64,000 nucleotides of DNA from Janthinobacterium sp. TB1-E2 (lineage in GTDB: Bacteria > Pseudomonadota > Gammaproteobacteria > Burkholderiales > Burkholderiaceae_D). The notes under the pieces are model-generated. The model did no database searches. It was not told the origin of the DNA and saw nothing but the letters and a program-made list of their open reading frames with translations. Positions 46,188-54,877 of the stretch are shown one piece after another; within the stretch, counting starts at the first letter, position 1; each line of letters begins with the position of its first letter. Position numbers and translations under genes: made by a program. Location of the stretch: contig NZ_CP142523.1 in assembly GCF_036885605.1 (NCBI RefSeq), positions 744,001-808,000 of the forward strand. The letters run 5' to 3'.

Positions 46188-47522
46188 TTGGCGACTAATC
46201 CACAACTTGCTAAAAGTGCAGCGGCCGGTTTCCCTTGGGGACGGCTCTGGTTTTTGCTTGGCGCATTGGTGGTTTATCGTATCGGTGCTCACGTCCCGGT
46301 TCCCGGGATTGACCCGACACAATTAGCCTCGCTGTTCAAGGAGCACGAAGGCGGCGTCCTGGGCATGTTCAACATGTTCTCGGGCGGTGCCTTGTCTCGT
46401 TTTACAGTGTTTGCGCTGGGTATCATGCCTTATATCTCGGCCTCGATCATCATGCAATTGCTGTCGATCGTGTCACCGCAGATGGAAGCGTTGAAAAAAG
46501 AAGGCGAAGCAGGTCGTCGCAAGATCACCCAGTACACCCGGTATTTCACGGTTGCCCTGGCACTGTTCCAAGCGTTAGGCATTGCAGTCGCACTGGAGTC
46601 GCAAGCTGGTCTGGTGTTGGAACCTGGTCTTGCATTCCGCTTCGTGACGGTCGTCACTTTGTTGACCGGAACAATGTTTTTGATGTGGTTGGGTGAGCAA
46701 ATTACCGAGCGTGGCTTGGGGAATGGCATCTCGATCATCATTTTTGCCGGGATTGCAGCAGGTCTGCCGTCGGCGTTGGGTGGCTTGTTCACTCAGGTGT
46801 CGAATGGTTCGATCGGCAGCTTCAGCGCGATTTTCATCGTGATCCTGGTAGCACTGGTAACGTACTTCGTTGTATTCGTCGAACGTGGTCAGCGCAAAAT
46901 ATTGGTCAATTACGCGAAGCGCCAGGTAGGCAACAAGATTTATGGCGGTCAAACCAGCCATTTGCCGTTGAAGCTGAACATGGCCGGCGTGATCCCGCCG
47001 ATCTTTGCTTCTTCGATCATCTTGTTCCCGGCCACTATCGTGGACTGGTTTTCAAAGGGCGCCGACAACGCTAACCCTGCGGTGCGGTTCTTGAAAGATT
47101 TGGCAGCATCGATGGGGCCTGGTGAGCCTATCCATGCGCTGTTGTACGCAGTGGCGATCGTGTTTTTCTGTTTCTTCTATACAGCGCTGGTCTTTAACAG
47201 CAAGGAAACAGCGGATAACTTGAAGAAAAGCGGTGCGTTCATTCCCGGGATTCGTCCAGGCGAGCAGACAGCCCGTTACATCGACAAGATCCTGACACGC
47301 TTGACACTTGCCGGCGCAGTCTACATCACCCTGGTGTGTTTATTGCCGGAATTTATGCAAGCCCAGTGGAAAGTACCATTCTATTTCGGCGGTACTTCTT
47401 TATTGATTATTGTAGTTGTCACCATGGATTTCATGGCGCAAGTACAGAACTACGTGATGTCGCAGCAATATGATTCACTGCTGCGCAAAGCAAATTTCAA
47501 GGGCGGAATTCCGACGCGTTAA
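46188..47522 (+). CDS. secY: protein translocase subunit SecY
   Basis: The product has 444 residues and ten membrane helices. Conserved features include [29 protein letters not shown] (plug region), [20 protein letters not shown]-like [33 protein letters not shown] and [20 protein letters not shown]. SecY forms the channel for Sec export with SecE and SecG. The start codon is TTG at 46188 with GGAG seven bases before; no ATG lies at the conserved N-terminus (MATNPQLAK), so inefficient initiation probably lowers SecY output relative to the ribosomal proteins. Confidence 0.97.
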   Translation: MATNPQLAKSAAAGFPWGRLWFLLGALVVYRIGAHVPVPGIDPTQLASLFKEHEGGVLGMFNMFSGGALSRFTVFALGIMPYISASIIMQLLSIVSPQMEALKKEGEAGRRKITQYTRYFTVALALFQALGIAVALESQAGLVLEPGLAFRFVTVVTLLTGTMFLMWLGEQITERGLGNGISIIIFAGIAAGLPSALGGLFTQVSNGSIGSFSAIFIVILVALVTYFVVFVERGQRKILVNYAKRQVGNKIYGGQTSHLPLKLNMAGVIPPIFASSIILFPATIVDWFSKGADNANPAVRFLKDLAASMGPGEPIHALLYAVAIVFFCFFYTALVFNSKETADNLKKSGAFIPGIRPGEQTARYIDKILTRLTLAGAVYITLVCLLPEFMQAQWKVPFYFGGTSLLIIVVVTMDFMAQVQNYVMSQQYDSLLRKANFKGGIPTR

Positions 47523-47540
47523 GCGCGGTAAACATACCGA

Positions 47541-47759
47541 ATGGCAAAAGACGACGTCATACAGATGCAGGGCGAGATTCTTGAGAATCTCCCAAATGCA
47601 ACATTTCGAGTGAAGCTGGAGAACGGACACGTGGTGCTCGGGCATATTTCAGGTAAAATGCGGATGAACTATATTCGCATTCTCCCTGGAGACAAGGTGA
47701 CGGTGGAGTTAACGCCGTACGACCTGAGCCGAGCCCGCATTGTGTTCCGTACCAAGTAA
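47541..47759 (+). CDS. infA: translation initiation factor IF-1
   Basis: The product has 72 residues ([59 protein letters not shown]). It is an S1-type OB fold that binds the A site during initiation. The secY-infA-rpmJ order is characteristic of betaproteobacteria and other non-enteric groups. Spacing from secY is 18 bases. Confidence 0.98.
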   Translation: MAKDDVIQMQGEILENLPNATFRVKLENGHVVLGHISGKMRMNYIRILPGDKVTVELTPYDLSRARIVFRTK

Positions 47760-47801
47760 CACACTGAATCAAACCAAAGAAGCGAAAGAAAGAGCCCAAA
47801 A

Positions 47802-47915
47802 ATGAAAGTTCTCGCATCAGTCAAGCGGATCTGCCGCAACTGCAAGATCATCAAGCGCAAAGGCGTAGTCCGCGTTATCTGCGTGGAACCACGTCACAAG
47901 CAGCGTCAAGGTTAA
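47802..47915 (+). CDS. rpmJ: 50S ribosomal protein L36 (zinc-ribbon type)
   Basis: The product has only 37 residues, which is the family's normal length. It begins [20 protein letters not shown] and ends [11 protein letters not shown]. The zinc ligands Cys11, Cys14, Cys27 and His32 (or 33) are present, so this is the zinc-containing form. It lies 42 bases after infA and 14 before rpsM. Confidence 0.97.
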   Translation: MKVLASVKRICRNCKIIKRKGVVRVICVEPRHKQRQG

Positions 47916-47929
47916 TCGAGGAATAACAA

Positions 47930-48295
47930 ATGGCACGTATTGCAGGGGTTAATATCCCAAATCATCAGCATACCGTTATCGGCCTGACGGCCATCTACGG
48001 TGTGGGCCGTCCACGCGCAGAGAAAATCTGTGCATCGACCGGTGTAGCAACCAACAAAAAGATCAAAGATCTGGATGACAGCGAACTGGAAAAGCTGCGC
48101 GATGAAGTAGGTAAATTCATCGTCGAAGGCGATCTGCGTCGTGAACTGTCCATGAACATCAAGCGTTTGATGGATCTGGGTTGCTACCGCGGCATGCGTC
48201 ATCGTAAGGGTCTGCCTTGCCGTGGCCAGCGTACGCGTACGAACGCACGTACCCGCAAGGGACCGCGTAAAGCCGCTCAATCGCTGAAAAAATAA
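47930..48295 (+). CDS. rpsM: 30S ribosomal protein S13
   Basis: The product has 121 residues ([60 protein letters not shown]). S13 bridges the subunits and contacts the P-site tRNA. It is the first gene of the alpha group, with AGGA eight bases before the ATG. rpsK follows after 17 bases. Confidence 0.98.
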   Translation: MARIAGVNIPNHQHTVIGLTAIYGVGRPRAEKICASTGVATNKKIKDLDDSELEKLRDEVGKFIVEGDLRRELSMNIKRLMDLGCYRGMRHRKGLPCRGQRTRTNARTRKGPRKAAQSLKK

Positions 48296-48312
48296 TCCGC
48301 TAGGGAATAATT

Positions 48313-48717
48313 ATGGCTAAGTCGCAAAATAACGCCGCATCAGCACGCGTGCGTAAAAAAGTTAAAAAGAACGTCGCTGAAGGCATCGCACATGTCCACG
48401 CATCGTTCAATAACACCATCATTACCATCACCGATCGTCAAGGCAATGCCTTGTCGTGGGCTACCTCCGGCGGTGCAGGCTTCAAGGGTTCGCGTAAATC
48501 GACCCCATTCGCAGCGCAGGTCGCCGCGGAAGCCGCTGGTAAAGTGGCTGTTGAGTGTGGCGTCAAGAACCTGGAAGTACGTATCAAGGGCCCAGGTCCT
48601 GGTCGTGAATCCGCCGTTCGCGCGCTGAACAACCTGGGCATCAAGATCACCGAGATCCAGGACGTGACGCCGGTACCGCACAACGGTTGCCGTCCACCGA
48701 AACGTCGTCGTATCTAA
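48313..48717 (+). CDS. rpsK: 30S ribosomal protein S11
   Basis: The product has 134 residues ([58 protein letters not shown]). S11 is a platform protein near the Shine-Dalgarno helix. Contrary to the usual tight packing, a 258-base gap with promoter and terminator signals separates it from rpsD. Confidence 0.98.
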   Translation: MAKSQNNAASARVRKKVKKNVAEGIAHVHASFNNTIITITDRQGNALSWATSGGAGFKGSRKSTPFAAQVAAEAAGKVAVECGVKNLEVRIKGPGPGRESAVRALNNLGIKITEIQDVTPVPHNGCRPPKRRRI

Positions 48718-48793
48718 GATAGTGTTGCAGAGGGCGCTTCGGCGCCAGCTGCTTTGCTGTCTGTTGTAACTCAGTACAGTTGTGTGAAAACGC

Positions 48794-48822
48794 TGGAGCA
48801 GGGAGCCGGAAACGGTTATACT
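48794..48822 (+). promoter_or_regulatory. promoter candidate for rpsD-rpoA
   Basis: TGGAGC (48794-48799), 17 bases, TATACT (48817-48822). The -10 is near-consensus and the -35 is poor. The predicted start is near 48829, just before the hairpin at 48838. Confidence 0.4.
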
Positions 48823-48837
48823 GCCCGGCTGTTCTTG

Positions 48838-48865
48838 CCTGTCAAATTCTGTTTGACGGGTTTTT
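48838..48865 (+). terminator. intrinsic terminator/attenuator between rpsK and rpsD
   Basis: CCTGTCAAA/TTTGACGGG is a 9-bp stem (one G-U) with a 5-base loop, followed by TTTTTCGTTTT. It would stop upstream transcripts, or act as an attenuator for transcripts begun at 48829. Confidence 0.75.
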
Positions 48866-48975
48866 CGTTTTCAGCCACCGTCTGATTGAAACCAAATCAG
48901 ACTAGCGCCTAACCGCATCAGTGTGTTTGATCATGCATGTGGCTGGGGCGTTATCATTTAAAAAAAGGAAGTATC

Positions 48976-49599
48976 GTGGCACGTTATATCGGACCTAAAG
49001 CAAAACTTTCCCGCCGTGAAGGTACAGACCTGTTCCTGAAGAGCGCACGTCGCTCGCTGGACAGCAAGTGCAAACTGGACGTCAAGCCAGGCCAGCACGG
49101 TGTCAAATCCGGCGCCCGCACCTCGGACTACGGTAACCAACTGCGCGAAAAGCAAAAAGTCAAGCGCATGTACGGCGTGCTGGAACGTCAATTCCGCCGC
49201 TACTTCGCTGAAGCAGACCGTCGTAAAGGCAACACCGGCGAAACGCTGTTGAAGTTGCTGGAAACGCGTCTGGACAACGTTTGCTACCGCATGGGCTTTG
49301 GCTCGACCCGCGCTGAAGCGCGTCAATTGGTCAGCCACAAAGCGTTCACCGTGAACGGTATCGTTGTGAACATCGCTTCGTACGCAGTCAAAGTTGGCGA
49401 CATCGTTGCTGTTCGTGAAAAATCGAAAAAGCAAGTGCGTATCGTTGAAGCACTGTCGCTGGCTGAACAAGTTGGTATGCCTAGCTGGGTTTCGGTTGAT
49501 GCCAAGAAAATGGAAGGTACCTTCAAGTCCCTGCCAGAGCGTAACGAAATCGCTAACGACGTCAACGAATCGCTGATCGTCGAGCTGTACTCGCGTTAA
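48976..49599 (+). CDS. rpsD: 30S ribosomal protein S4
   Basis: The product has 207 residues ([40 protein letters not shown], the S4 domain [35 protein letters not shown] segment). S4 nucleates 30S assembly and in E. coli represses the alpha operon. The start codon is GTG at 48976 with AAGGAAG before it; an upstream ATG would add a non-conserved extension. The gene lies behind a terminator-like hairpin and has its own promoter candidate. Confidence 0.97.
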   Translation: MARYIGPKAKLSRREGTDLFLKSARRSLDSKCKLDVKPGQHGVKSGARTSDYGNQLREKQKVKRMYGVLERQFRRYFAEADRRKGNTGETLLKLLETRLDNVCYRMGFGSTRAEARQLVSHKAFTVNGIVVNIASYAVKVGDIVAVREKSKKQVRIVEALSLAEQVGMPSWVSVDAKKMEGTFKSLPERNEIANDVNESLIVELYSR

Positions 49600-49622
49600 T
49601 AGTAGTCAGTAGCAAGATCTCC

Positions 49623-49648
49623 GCCCACTTTGCTTTTGTAAAGTGGGC
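49623..49648 (+). terminator. hairpin after rpsD, weak terminator
   Basis: GCCCACTTT/AAAGTGGGC is a 9-bp perfect stem with an 8-base loop, but it is followed only by GTTTC, so it is probably leaky or a processing signal. Confidence 0.5.
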
Positions 49649-49710
49649 GTTTCACTAATGCCATCAGCCTTATCGGTGTAATGAGCCGAGGGTATTGAAA
49701 AGGACATTTC

Positions 49711-50688
49711 ATGCAAAACAGTTTGTTGAAGCCACGTATTATCGATGTTGAAGCTCTCGGTGCAGGTCACGCCAAAGTCGTGATGGAACCGTTCGAGCGC
49801 GGCTATGGCCACACATTGGGTAACGCGTTGCGCCGCGTCCTGCTGTCGTCGATGGTAGGCTACGCGCCGACCGAAGTGACGATCGCTGGCGTCGTCCACG
49901 AATATTCCTCCCTCGATGGCGTGCAAGAAGACGTCGTCGATCTGTTGCTGAACTTGAAGGGTGTGGTTTTCAAAGTCCACAACCGCGATTCGGTAACCCT
50001 GACCCTGAAAAAAGAAGGCGAAGGCGCGATCCTGGCCTCCGACATCGACCTGCCGCATGACGTCGAACTGATCAACCCTGACCACGTGATCGCCCACCTG
50101 ACCGCTGGTGGCAAGCTGGACATGCAGATCAAGGTTGAAAAAGGCCGCGGCTACGTTCCTGGTAACGTGCGTCGCCTGTCGGAAGACACGAACAAGACCA
50201 TCGGCCGCATCATTCTGGATGCGTCGTTCTCGCCAGTGCGCCGTGTATCGTACTTCGTTGAATCGGCCCGCGTTGAACAGCGTACCGACCTGGACAAGCT
50301 GATCATCAACATCGAAACCAACGGCGTGATCTCGCCGGAAGAAGCGATCCGCCAGTCGGCCCGCGTTCTGGTGGACCAGTTGAATGTGTTCGCCGCCCTG
50401 GAAGGCACGGAAGCCGCCGCCGAAGCGCCATCGCGCGCTCCGCTGGTCGATCCTATCCTGTTGCGTCCAGTCGACGATCTGGAGTTGACCGTGCGTTCGG
50501 CGAACTGCCTGAAAGCGGAAAACATCTACTACATCGGCGACCTGATCCAACGTTCGGAAAACGAACTGCTGAAAACGCCAAATCTGGGCCGCAAGTCCCT
50601 GAACGAAATCAAGGAAGTGCTGGCATCGCGCGGCTTGACCTTGGGCATGAAGCTGGAAAACTGGCCGCCTGCCGGCCTGGAAAAGTAA
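49711..50688 (+). CDS. rpoA: DNA-directed RNA polymerase alpha subunit
   Basis: The product has 325 residues. The N-terminal dimerisation domain has [20 protein letters not shown] and [20 protein letters not shown]. After the linker ([20 protein letters not shown]), the C-terminal domain has [20 protein letters not shown] and [20 protein letters not shown] with the UP-element/activator-contacting Arg in [10 protein letters not shown]. It assembles RNA polymerase and receives activators. AAAGGA precedes the ATG. A strong terminator directly follows. Confidence 0.98.
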   Translation: MQNSLLKPRIIDVEALGAGHAKVVMEPFERGYGHTLGNALRRVLLSSMVGYAPTEVTIAGVVHEYSSLDGVQEDVVDLLLNLKGVVFKVHNRDSVTLTLKKEGEGAILASDIDLPHDVELINPDHVIAHLTAGGKLDMQIKVEKGRGYVPGNVRRLSEDTNKTIGRIILDASFSPVRRVSYFVESARVEQRTDLDKLIINIETNGVISPEEAIRQSARVLVDQLNVFAALEGTEAAAEAPSRAPLVDPILLRPVDDLELTVRSANCLKAENIYYIGDLIQRSENELLKTPNLGRKSLNEIKEVLASRGLTLGMKLENWPPAGLEK

Positions 50689-50708
50689 TTCGAAGTTTGT
50701 AGCAAACT

Positions 50709-50740
50709 GCCTGGGACAGGTGTCCCAGGCTTTTATTTTT
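50709..50740 (+). terminator. strong terminator between rpoA and rplQ
   Basis: GCCTGGGAC/GTCCCAGGC is a 9-bp perfect stem with loop AGGT, followed by TTTTATTTTT, 20 bases after the rpoA stop. It should cut rplQ off from rpoA transcription unless it is read through. Confidence 0.92.
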
Positions 50741-50761
50741 GAAGTACCAAACCGGTCCGCG

Positions 50762-50779
50762 ATGAAACCCTGGTTTCAT
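50762..50779. repeat. 8-bp inverted repeat ahead of rplQ
   Basis: ATGAAACC-CT-GGTTTCAT is a perfect dyad 45 bases upstream of the rplQ ATG. The two-base centre is too small for a good RNA loop, so a protein-binding site is possible. Confidence 0.5.
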
Positions 50780-50823
50780 TGATCGAAGAACTGGATTTAA
50801 ACTCACTACCGAAAGGATTTACC

Positions 50824-51216
50824 ATGCGTCACGGTCACGGCCTCCGTAAACTGAATCGTACCTCGTCCCACCGTCTGGCAATGCTGCGCAACATGACAGT
50901 ATCGCTGCTGCGTCACGAAGCGATCAAAACCACCCTGCCAAAAGCAAAAGAACTGCGCCGCGTTGTCGAGCCAATTCTGACCCTGGGCAAAACCGACTCC
51001 CTGGCAAACAAGCGTCTGGCCTTCAACCGCCTGCGCGACCGTGAAATGGTCGTCAAACTGTTCGCTGAACTGGGCCCACGTTTCGCCAACCGTAACGGTG
51101 GTTATGTACGTATCCTGAAAATGGGTTTCCGCGTCGGCGATAACGCTCCTATGGCGTTCGTTGAACTGATGGATCGTCCAGATACGACCGAAGCAGTTGA
51201 AGTTGCTGGCGAGTAA
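50824..51216 (+). CDS. rplQ: 50S ribosomal protein L17
   Basis: The product has 130 residues ([60 protein letters not shown]). L17 lies near the exit tunnel. ATG 50824 has AAAGGA seven bases upstream; an earlier in-frame start is not conserved. A strong terminator on both sides suggests rplQ is a separate unit, unlike the E. coli rpoA-rplQ arrangement. Confidence 0.98.
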   Translation: MRHGHGLRKLNRTSSHRLAMLRNMTVSLLRHEAIKTTLPKAKELRRVVEPILTLGKTDSLANKRLAFNRLRDREMVVKLFAELGPRFANRNGGYVRILKMGFRVGDNAPMAFVELMDRPDTTEAVEVAGE

Positions 51217-51237
51217 TCCCAGTAGCCGCTTCAAGAA

Positions 51238-51262
51238 AAGCCAGGCTTAGCCTGGCTTTTTT
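51238..51262 (+). terminator. terminator after rplQ
   Basis: AAGCCAGGC/GCCTGGCTT with loop TTA runs into six T residues, closing the ribosomal block. Confidence 0.93.
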
Positions 51263-51387
51263 GTTTTCTGCTGCAGCTATCCTTGCTGCGGTGTACTATT
51301 CTTCTTTCGCGCCGGCCCTGCAGCCACTGCACGCCCCGCGCGTCTCTTGTTGAATGGCACAGCTGATGCCGCAGAAAAAGGTCGTTC

Positions 51388-53334
51388 ATGTCCCGTTTCC
51401 CCTCCAGCGCCACCGCGCGCGCCGCTCCCCTACGTCAACTGTTGCTGTGGTTTGCCACCAGCTTGCTGCTGGCCATGGCCGTCTTTGGCGCCAATCATGC
51501 CCGTGCCGACGATGAATTCCTCGATCCCGAGCTGGCCTTCAAGTTTTCCGCCCGCATGCAGGATCCGTCCACCATCGCCGTCACCTATGTGATCGCCGAT
51601 GGCTATTATATGTACCACGAGCGCTTCAAGTTCGAGGCCGTGGGCGCCAAGCTGGGCACGCCCGTGTATCCGGCTGGCAAAGTCAAGTTTGACGATACTT
51701 TCCAGAAGAACGTGGAAACGTTCCGCAAGACGCTGACCATCACGATTCCCGTGGAAGCGGCCGGCGCGTTCACCCTGAAGGCGACGGGCCAGGGCTGCTC
51801 CGACAAGGGCCTGTGTTATGCGCCGCAGGATGCCACGGCCCAGCTGGTGGGCGGTGGTGGCGGCCAGAGCATGGCGCCGGGCGGCTTGCCGTCGAAATTC
51901 GCCTTGCCGGCAGCTCCCGCCGTCGACACGGCTGCCGTCAACGGTCCGCAGGCGCAAGCGTCGCCTGGCGTGTCCGTGATGAGCATTCCCCAGGCGGACA
52001 TCACCAGCACGGCCGAGCCGGTGGCGGCGGCCCCCGTAGCGGCAAGCGCCGCGCCTGCGCAAAGCGAAATGGGCAAGATCGAAGCGGCACTGAAGGGCGG
52101 CAAGCTGCTCGTCATCGTGCCCCTGTTCATGCTGCTGGGCCTGGGCCTCGCCTTTACGCCGTGCGTGCTGCCGATGGTGCCGATCTTGTCGTCGATCATC
52201 ATCGGCGATGGCGCCAAGGTCAGCCGCTCGCGCGGCTTGCTGCTGTCGCTGACCTATGCGCTGGGCATGGCCATCGTCTACACGGCGCTGGGCGTGGCGG
52301 CCGGCCTGGCGGGCGAAGGCCTGGCGGCGCAACTGCAAAACCCGTGGGTGCTCGGTTTCTTTGCCTTGCTGATGGCGGGCCTGGCCCTGTCGATGTTCGG
52401 TTTTTATGAGCTGCAAGTGCCGGCTTTCCTGCAAGGCAAGCTGACGTCCGTGTCGAACCAGCAATCGTCGGGCCGCCTGGCGGGCGTGTTCGTCATGGGC
52501 GCCATTTCCGCCTTGATCGTGGGGCCATGCGTGGCCGCGCCGCTGGCTGGCGCCTTGCTGTACATCAGCCAGACGCGCGACGTCGTCATCGGTGGCAGCG
52601 CCCTGTTTGCCATGGCCGTGGGCATGAGCGTGCCGCTGCTGCTGGTGGGCGTGTCGGCCGGCACCTTGTTGCCGCGCGCGGGCGCGTGGATGGATGCCGT
52701 CAAGCGCTTCTTTGGCGTGCTGCAGCTGGGCGTGGCCTGGTGGCTGGTCTCGCCCGTGCTGCCGGGCGCCGTGCAGATGCTGGGCTGGACGGTGCTGTTC
52801 GTCGGCTACGGCATGTATCTGCTGGTGGGCAAGAGCGGCGCGAAGAACGCCTGGGTCGCCAAGGCCTTCGGCGTCGTGTTCGCCGTGCTGGGTGCGATGC
52901 AACTGGTCGGTGTGGCCAGCGGTGGCCGCGACCCGCTGGCGCCGCTGGCGCACCTCGGTGGTGGCCAGGTCCATGCGCAACCATTTACGCGTGTAAAGAC
53001 CGTGGCGCAGCTCGATGCGGCGCTGGCACAGCTGAACGGCAAGCCGGCCTTGCTGGACTTTTATGCGGACTGGTGCGTGTCGTGCATCGAGATGGAAAAA
53101 CTGACCTTCGTCGATCCCGCCGTGCGCGAGAAGATGGGGAAAGCCGTGCTGCTGCAAGTGGACGTGACGGCCAATGACGCGGACGACAAGGCCATGCTGA
53201 AACGTTTTCAGCTGTTCGGTCCGCCGGGCATCATCATGTTCAACCCGCAGGGACAGGAAATCGCCCAGTCGCGCGTGATCGGCTTTCAGAATGCGGCCAC
53301 TTTCCTTACCTCGTTGCGCAAGCTGGAGGAGTAG
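51388..53334 (+). CDS. dsbD: thiol:disulfide interchange protein DsbD
   Basis: The product has 648 residues. A signal peptide (LLLWFATSLLLAMAVFGANH, ARAD) is followed by the N-terminal alpha domain with its redox pair in GQGCSDKGLCYAP, eight membrane helices (~240-530) with paired cysteines in FTPCVLPMVP and GPCVAAPLAG, and a periplasmic thioredoxin domain with WCVSC in DFYADWCVSCIEMEKLTF. DsbD passes electrons from cytoplasmic thioredoxin to DsbC, DsbG and CcmG-like proteins. In related genomes it follows rplQ, often after cutA, which is absent here. Relevant to cytochrome c assembly (resB at the window end) and to the small cysteine-rich secreted proteins. Confidence 0.95.
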   Translation: MSRFPSSATARAAPLRQLLLWFATSLLLAMAVFGANHARADDEFLDPELAFKFSARMQDPSTIAVTYVIADGYYMYHERFKFEAVGAKLGTPVYPAGKVKFDDTFQKNVETFRKTLTITIPVEAAGAFTLKATGQGCSDKGLCYAPQDATAQLVGGGGGQSMAPGGLPSKFALPAAPAVDTAAVNGPQAQASPGVSVMSIPQADITSTAEPVAAAPVAASAAPAQSEMGKIEAALKGGKLLVIVPLFMLLGLGLAFTPCVLPMVPILSSIIIGDGAKVSRSRGLLLSLTYALGMAIVYTALGVAAGLAGEGLAAQLQNPWVLGFFALLMAGLALSMFGFYELQVPAFLQGKLTSVSNQQSSGRLAGVFVMGAISALIVGPCVAAPLAGALLYISQTRDVVIGGSALFAMAVGMSVPLLLVGVSAGTLLPRAGAWMDAVKRFFGVLQLGVAWWLVSPVLPGAVQMLGWTVLFVGYGMYLLVGKSGAKNAWVAKAFGVVFAVLGAMQLVGVASGGRDPLAPLAHLGGGQVHAQPFTRVKTVAQLDAALAQLNGKPALLDFYADWCVSCIEMEKLTFVDPAVREKMGKAVLLQVDVTANDADDKAMLKRFQLFGPPGIIMFNPQGQEIAQSRVIGFQNAATFLTSLRKLEE

Positions 53335-53337
53335 GGC

Positions 53338-53423
53338 GGGTTAGCCCGTCAGGGCGTAACCCGACATCACCGCACACATCAACAAGGTTGTCGGATTACG
53401 CGGCGTTCCGCCGCTAATCCGAC
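53338..53423. repeat. REP-like palindrome doublet
   Basis: Two imperfect palindromes lie between convergent dsbD and spy-like genes: GGGTTAGCCC...GGGCGTAACCC (53338-53362) and GTCGGATTACGCGGCG...CGCCGCTAATCCGAC (53390-53423). Their facing ends TAACCCGACA and TGTCGGATTA are inverted copies of each other (9 of 10), like a BIME pair. It may also serve as a bidirectional transcript end. Confidence 0.65.
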
Positions 53424-53429
53424 CTGCGC

Positions 53430-53963
53430 TCAGCCTGCTTTATGGTGCGCACCATGACCACGATGGTGGCCGCGCATTCCACCATCTTTGCCGCCAGGCA
53501 CGCTGTCGTCAAACACTTTCTTTTGCTCCGGCGTCAGCACGGCGTAGAACGTTTTCAGCGAGGCCAATCGGCTTTCCTGGTCGGCGATGCGTTCCTTCGA
53601 CATGGCGATCCATTGTTCCATGCGTTCCGGCGCCGACAGCTTGGCCATCGCTTCGCGCTTGGCTTTCCAGTCGCCCATCGGCTTTTTCGGTGCGTTGGCG
53701 GCCGTGAACGTGGCCCAGGCCGGTTCTTGGGCGGCCGTCAGCTTCAGCTTGTCGTGCAGGCGGGCCTGGTACTTGGCCATGCGTTCGGCGGGATTGCCTC
53801 CGCGGTGCTGGCCGCGCTGGCCTTCATGTTGCATCTTGGTGCTGGCGGCAGGCGCGCTGGCGGCCGCTTCCTGGGCGTGGACGGTCAGCGATGCCGCACT
53901 CATGCCGAGTACGCTCATGGCGATGATCAAATTCTTGCGTAAAGTCTTCATTGAGGCGTTCAT
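53430..53963 (-). CDS. Spy/CpxP-like LTxxQ periplasmic protein
   Basis: The product has 177 residues. ATG 53963 (MNASMKTLRKNLIIAMSVLG) has AAAGGA at the right spacing; the signal peptide ends at VHAQ. The mature part is helical with the two LTxxQ motifs LKLTAAQEPAW and VLTPEQKKVFD and a His/Gly-rich tail (RGHHRGHGAHHK) that could bind metal. Spy/CpxP proteins are ATP-independent periplasmic chaperones or inhibitors of envelope-stress kinases. It is divergent from an OmpR-type two-component system, so it is a likely target and possibly a negative modulator of the kinase. Confidence 0.85.
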   Translation of the reverse strand: MNASMKTLRKNLIIAMSVLGMSAASLTVHAQEAAASAPAASTKMQHEGQRGQHRGGNPAERMAKYQARLHDKLKLTAAQEPAWATFTAANAPKKPMGDWKAKREAMAKLSAPERMEQWIAMSKERIADQESRLASLKTFYAVLTPEQKKVFDDSVPGGKDGGMRGHHRGHGAHHKAG

Positions 53964-54090
53964 CTGGATTCCTTTGTAAAGTGAGGGATGTACATGTCGC
54001 TGCACATGAATCCATGTTGGACGCGCCATGTTTCCCCGAAGTGTCCGCTGCCAGACAGTTTGTATCTATATGTTTCTTCGGGTCTTCTAT

Positions 54091-54141
54091 ATACAAGACG
54101 ATACAAATGCGTTGTGCAAGGCCGGGGGAAGTGGGGATAAT
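54091..54141 (+). promoter_or_regulatory. response-regulator box and promoter of the RR-HK-efflux operon
   Basis: ATACAA-GACG-ATACAA (54091-54106) is a direct repeat with 10-bp period, the usual form of OmpR-family sites. A further ATACAA occurs on the other strand at 54060-54065. The promoter TTGTGC (54112-54117), 18 bases, GATAAT (54136-54141) begins 6 bases downstream of the repeat. Confidence 0.5.
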
Positions 54142-54148
54142 TCGTACC

Positions 54149-54877
54149 ATGGAACCCACTTCTACAATTCTCATCGTCGACGATGACCGCGATATCCGCA
54201 GCTTGCTGGCGGACTACCTGGAAACGAACGCCTACCGCACCCTGGGCGCGGCAGATGGCACGGCCATGTGGAAAATCCTCGATGAAACGCGGCCCGATTT
54301 GATCGTGCTCGACTTGAACCTGCCCGGTGACGACGGCCTGACCTTGTGCCGCAAGCTGCGCGCCCAATCGACGGTGCCGGTGATCATGCTGACGGCGCGC
54401 AATGAACCGCTGGACCGCATCCTGGGCCTGGAAATGGGCGCCGACGATTATTTGCCGAAACCGTTCGAGCCGCGCGAATTGCTGGCGCGCATACGCAGCG
54501 TGTTGCGCCGCAGCCATGCCATGCCGTCGAACGTGCCGTCGGACAAGGCGCAGCAAATCCGCTTTTCCGGCTGGACCCTGGACTTGACGGCGCGCCACCT
54601 GCTCAATCCCAGCGGCCTGGTGATCATGCTGTCGGGCGCGGAATTCCGCCTGCTGCGCGTCTTCCTCGAGCACCCGAACCGCGTGCTCAACCGCGACCAG
54701 CTGCTGAACCTGACGCAGGGCCGCGACGCGGACCCGTTCGACCGCTCGATCGATATCCAGATCAGCCGCCTGCGGCAAAAACTCGGCGAAGACGCGCGCT
54801 TGCCGCAAATCATCAAGACCGTGCGCAACGGCGGCTACGTGCTGGCCGGCCAGGTCAATGTGGAGCCGCACGCGTGA
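54149..54877 (+). CDS. OmpR-family response regulator controlling the RND efflux operon
   Basis: The product has 242 residues. Receiver: STILIVDDDRDIRSLLADYL, Asp in LIVLDLNLPGDDG, YLPKPFEPRELLARIR. Winged helix: VIMLSGAEFRLLRVFLEHPN, SIDIQISRLRQKLGED, IIKTVRNGGYVLAG. The predicted transcript start (about 54148) lies at the ATG 54149, so the mRNA may be leaderless. The gene overlaps the kinase gene by 4 bases (GTGA) and is followed by the adaptor and pump. A Spy-like gene is divergent. It is likely autoregulated through the ATACAA repeats. Confidence 0.9.
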   Translation: MEPTSTILIVDDDRDIRSLLADYLETNAYRTLGAADGTAMWKILDETRPDLIVLDLNLPGDDGLTLCRKLRAQSTVPVIMLTARNEPLDRILGLEMGADDYLPKPFEPRELLARIRSVLRRSHAMPSNVPSDKAQQIRFSGWTLDLTARHLLNPSGLVIMLSGAEFRLLRVFLEHPNRVLNRDQLLNLTQGRDADPFDRSIDIQISRLRQKLGEDARLPQIIKTVRNGGYVLAGQVNVEPHA

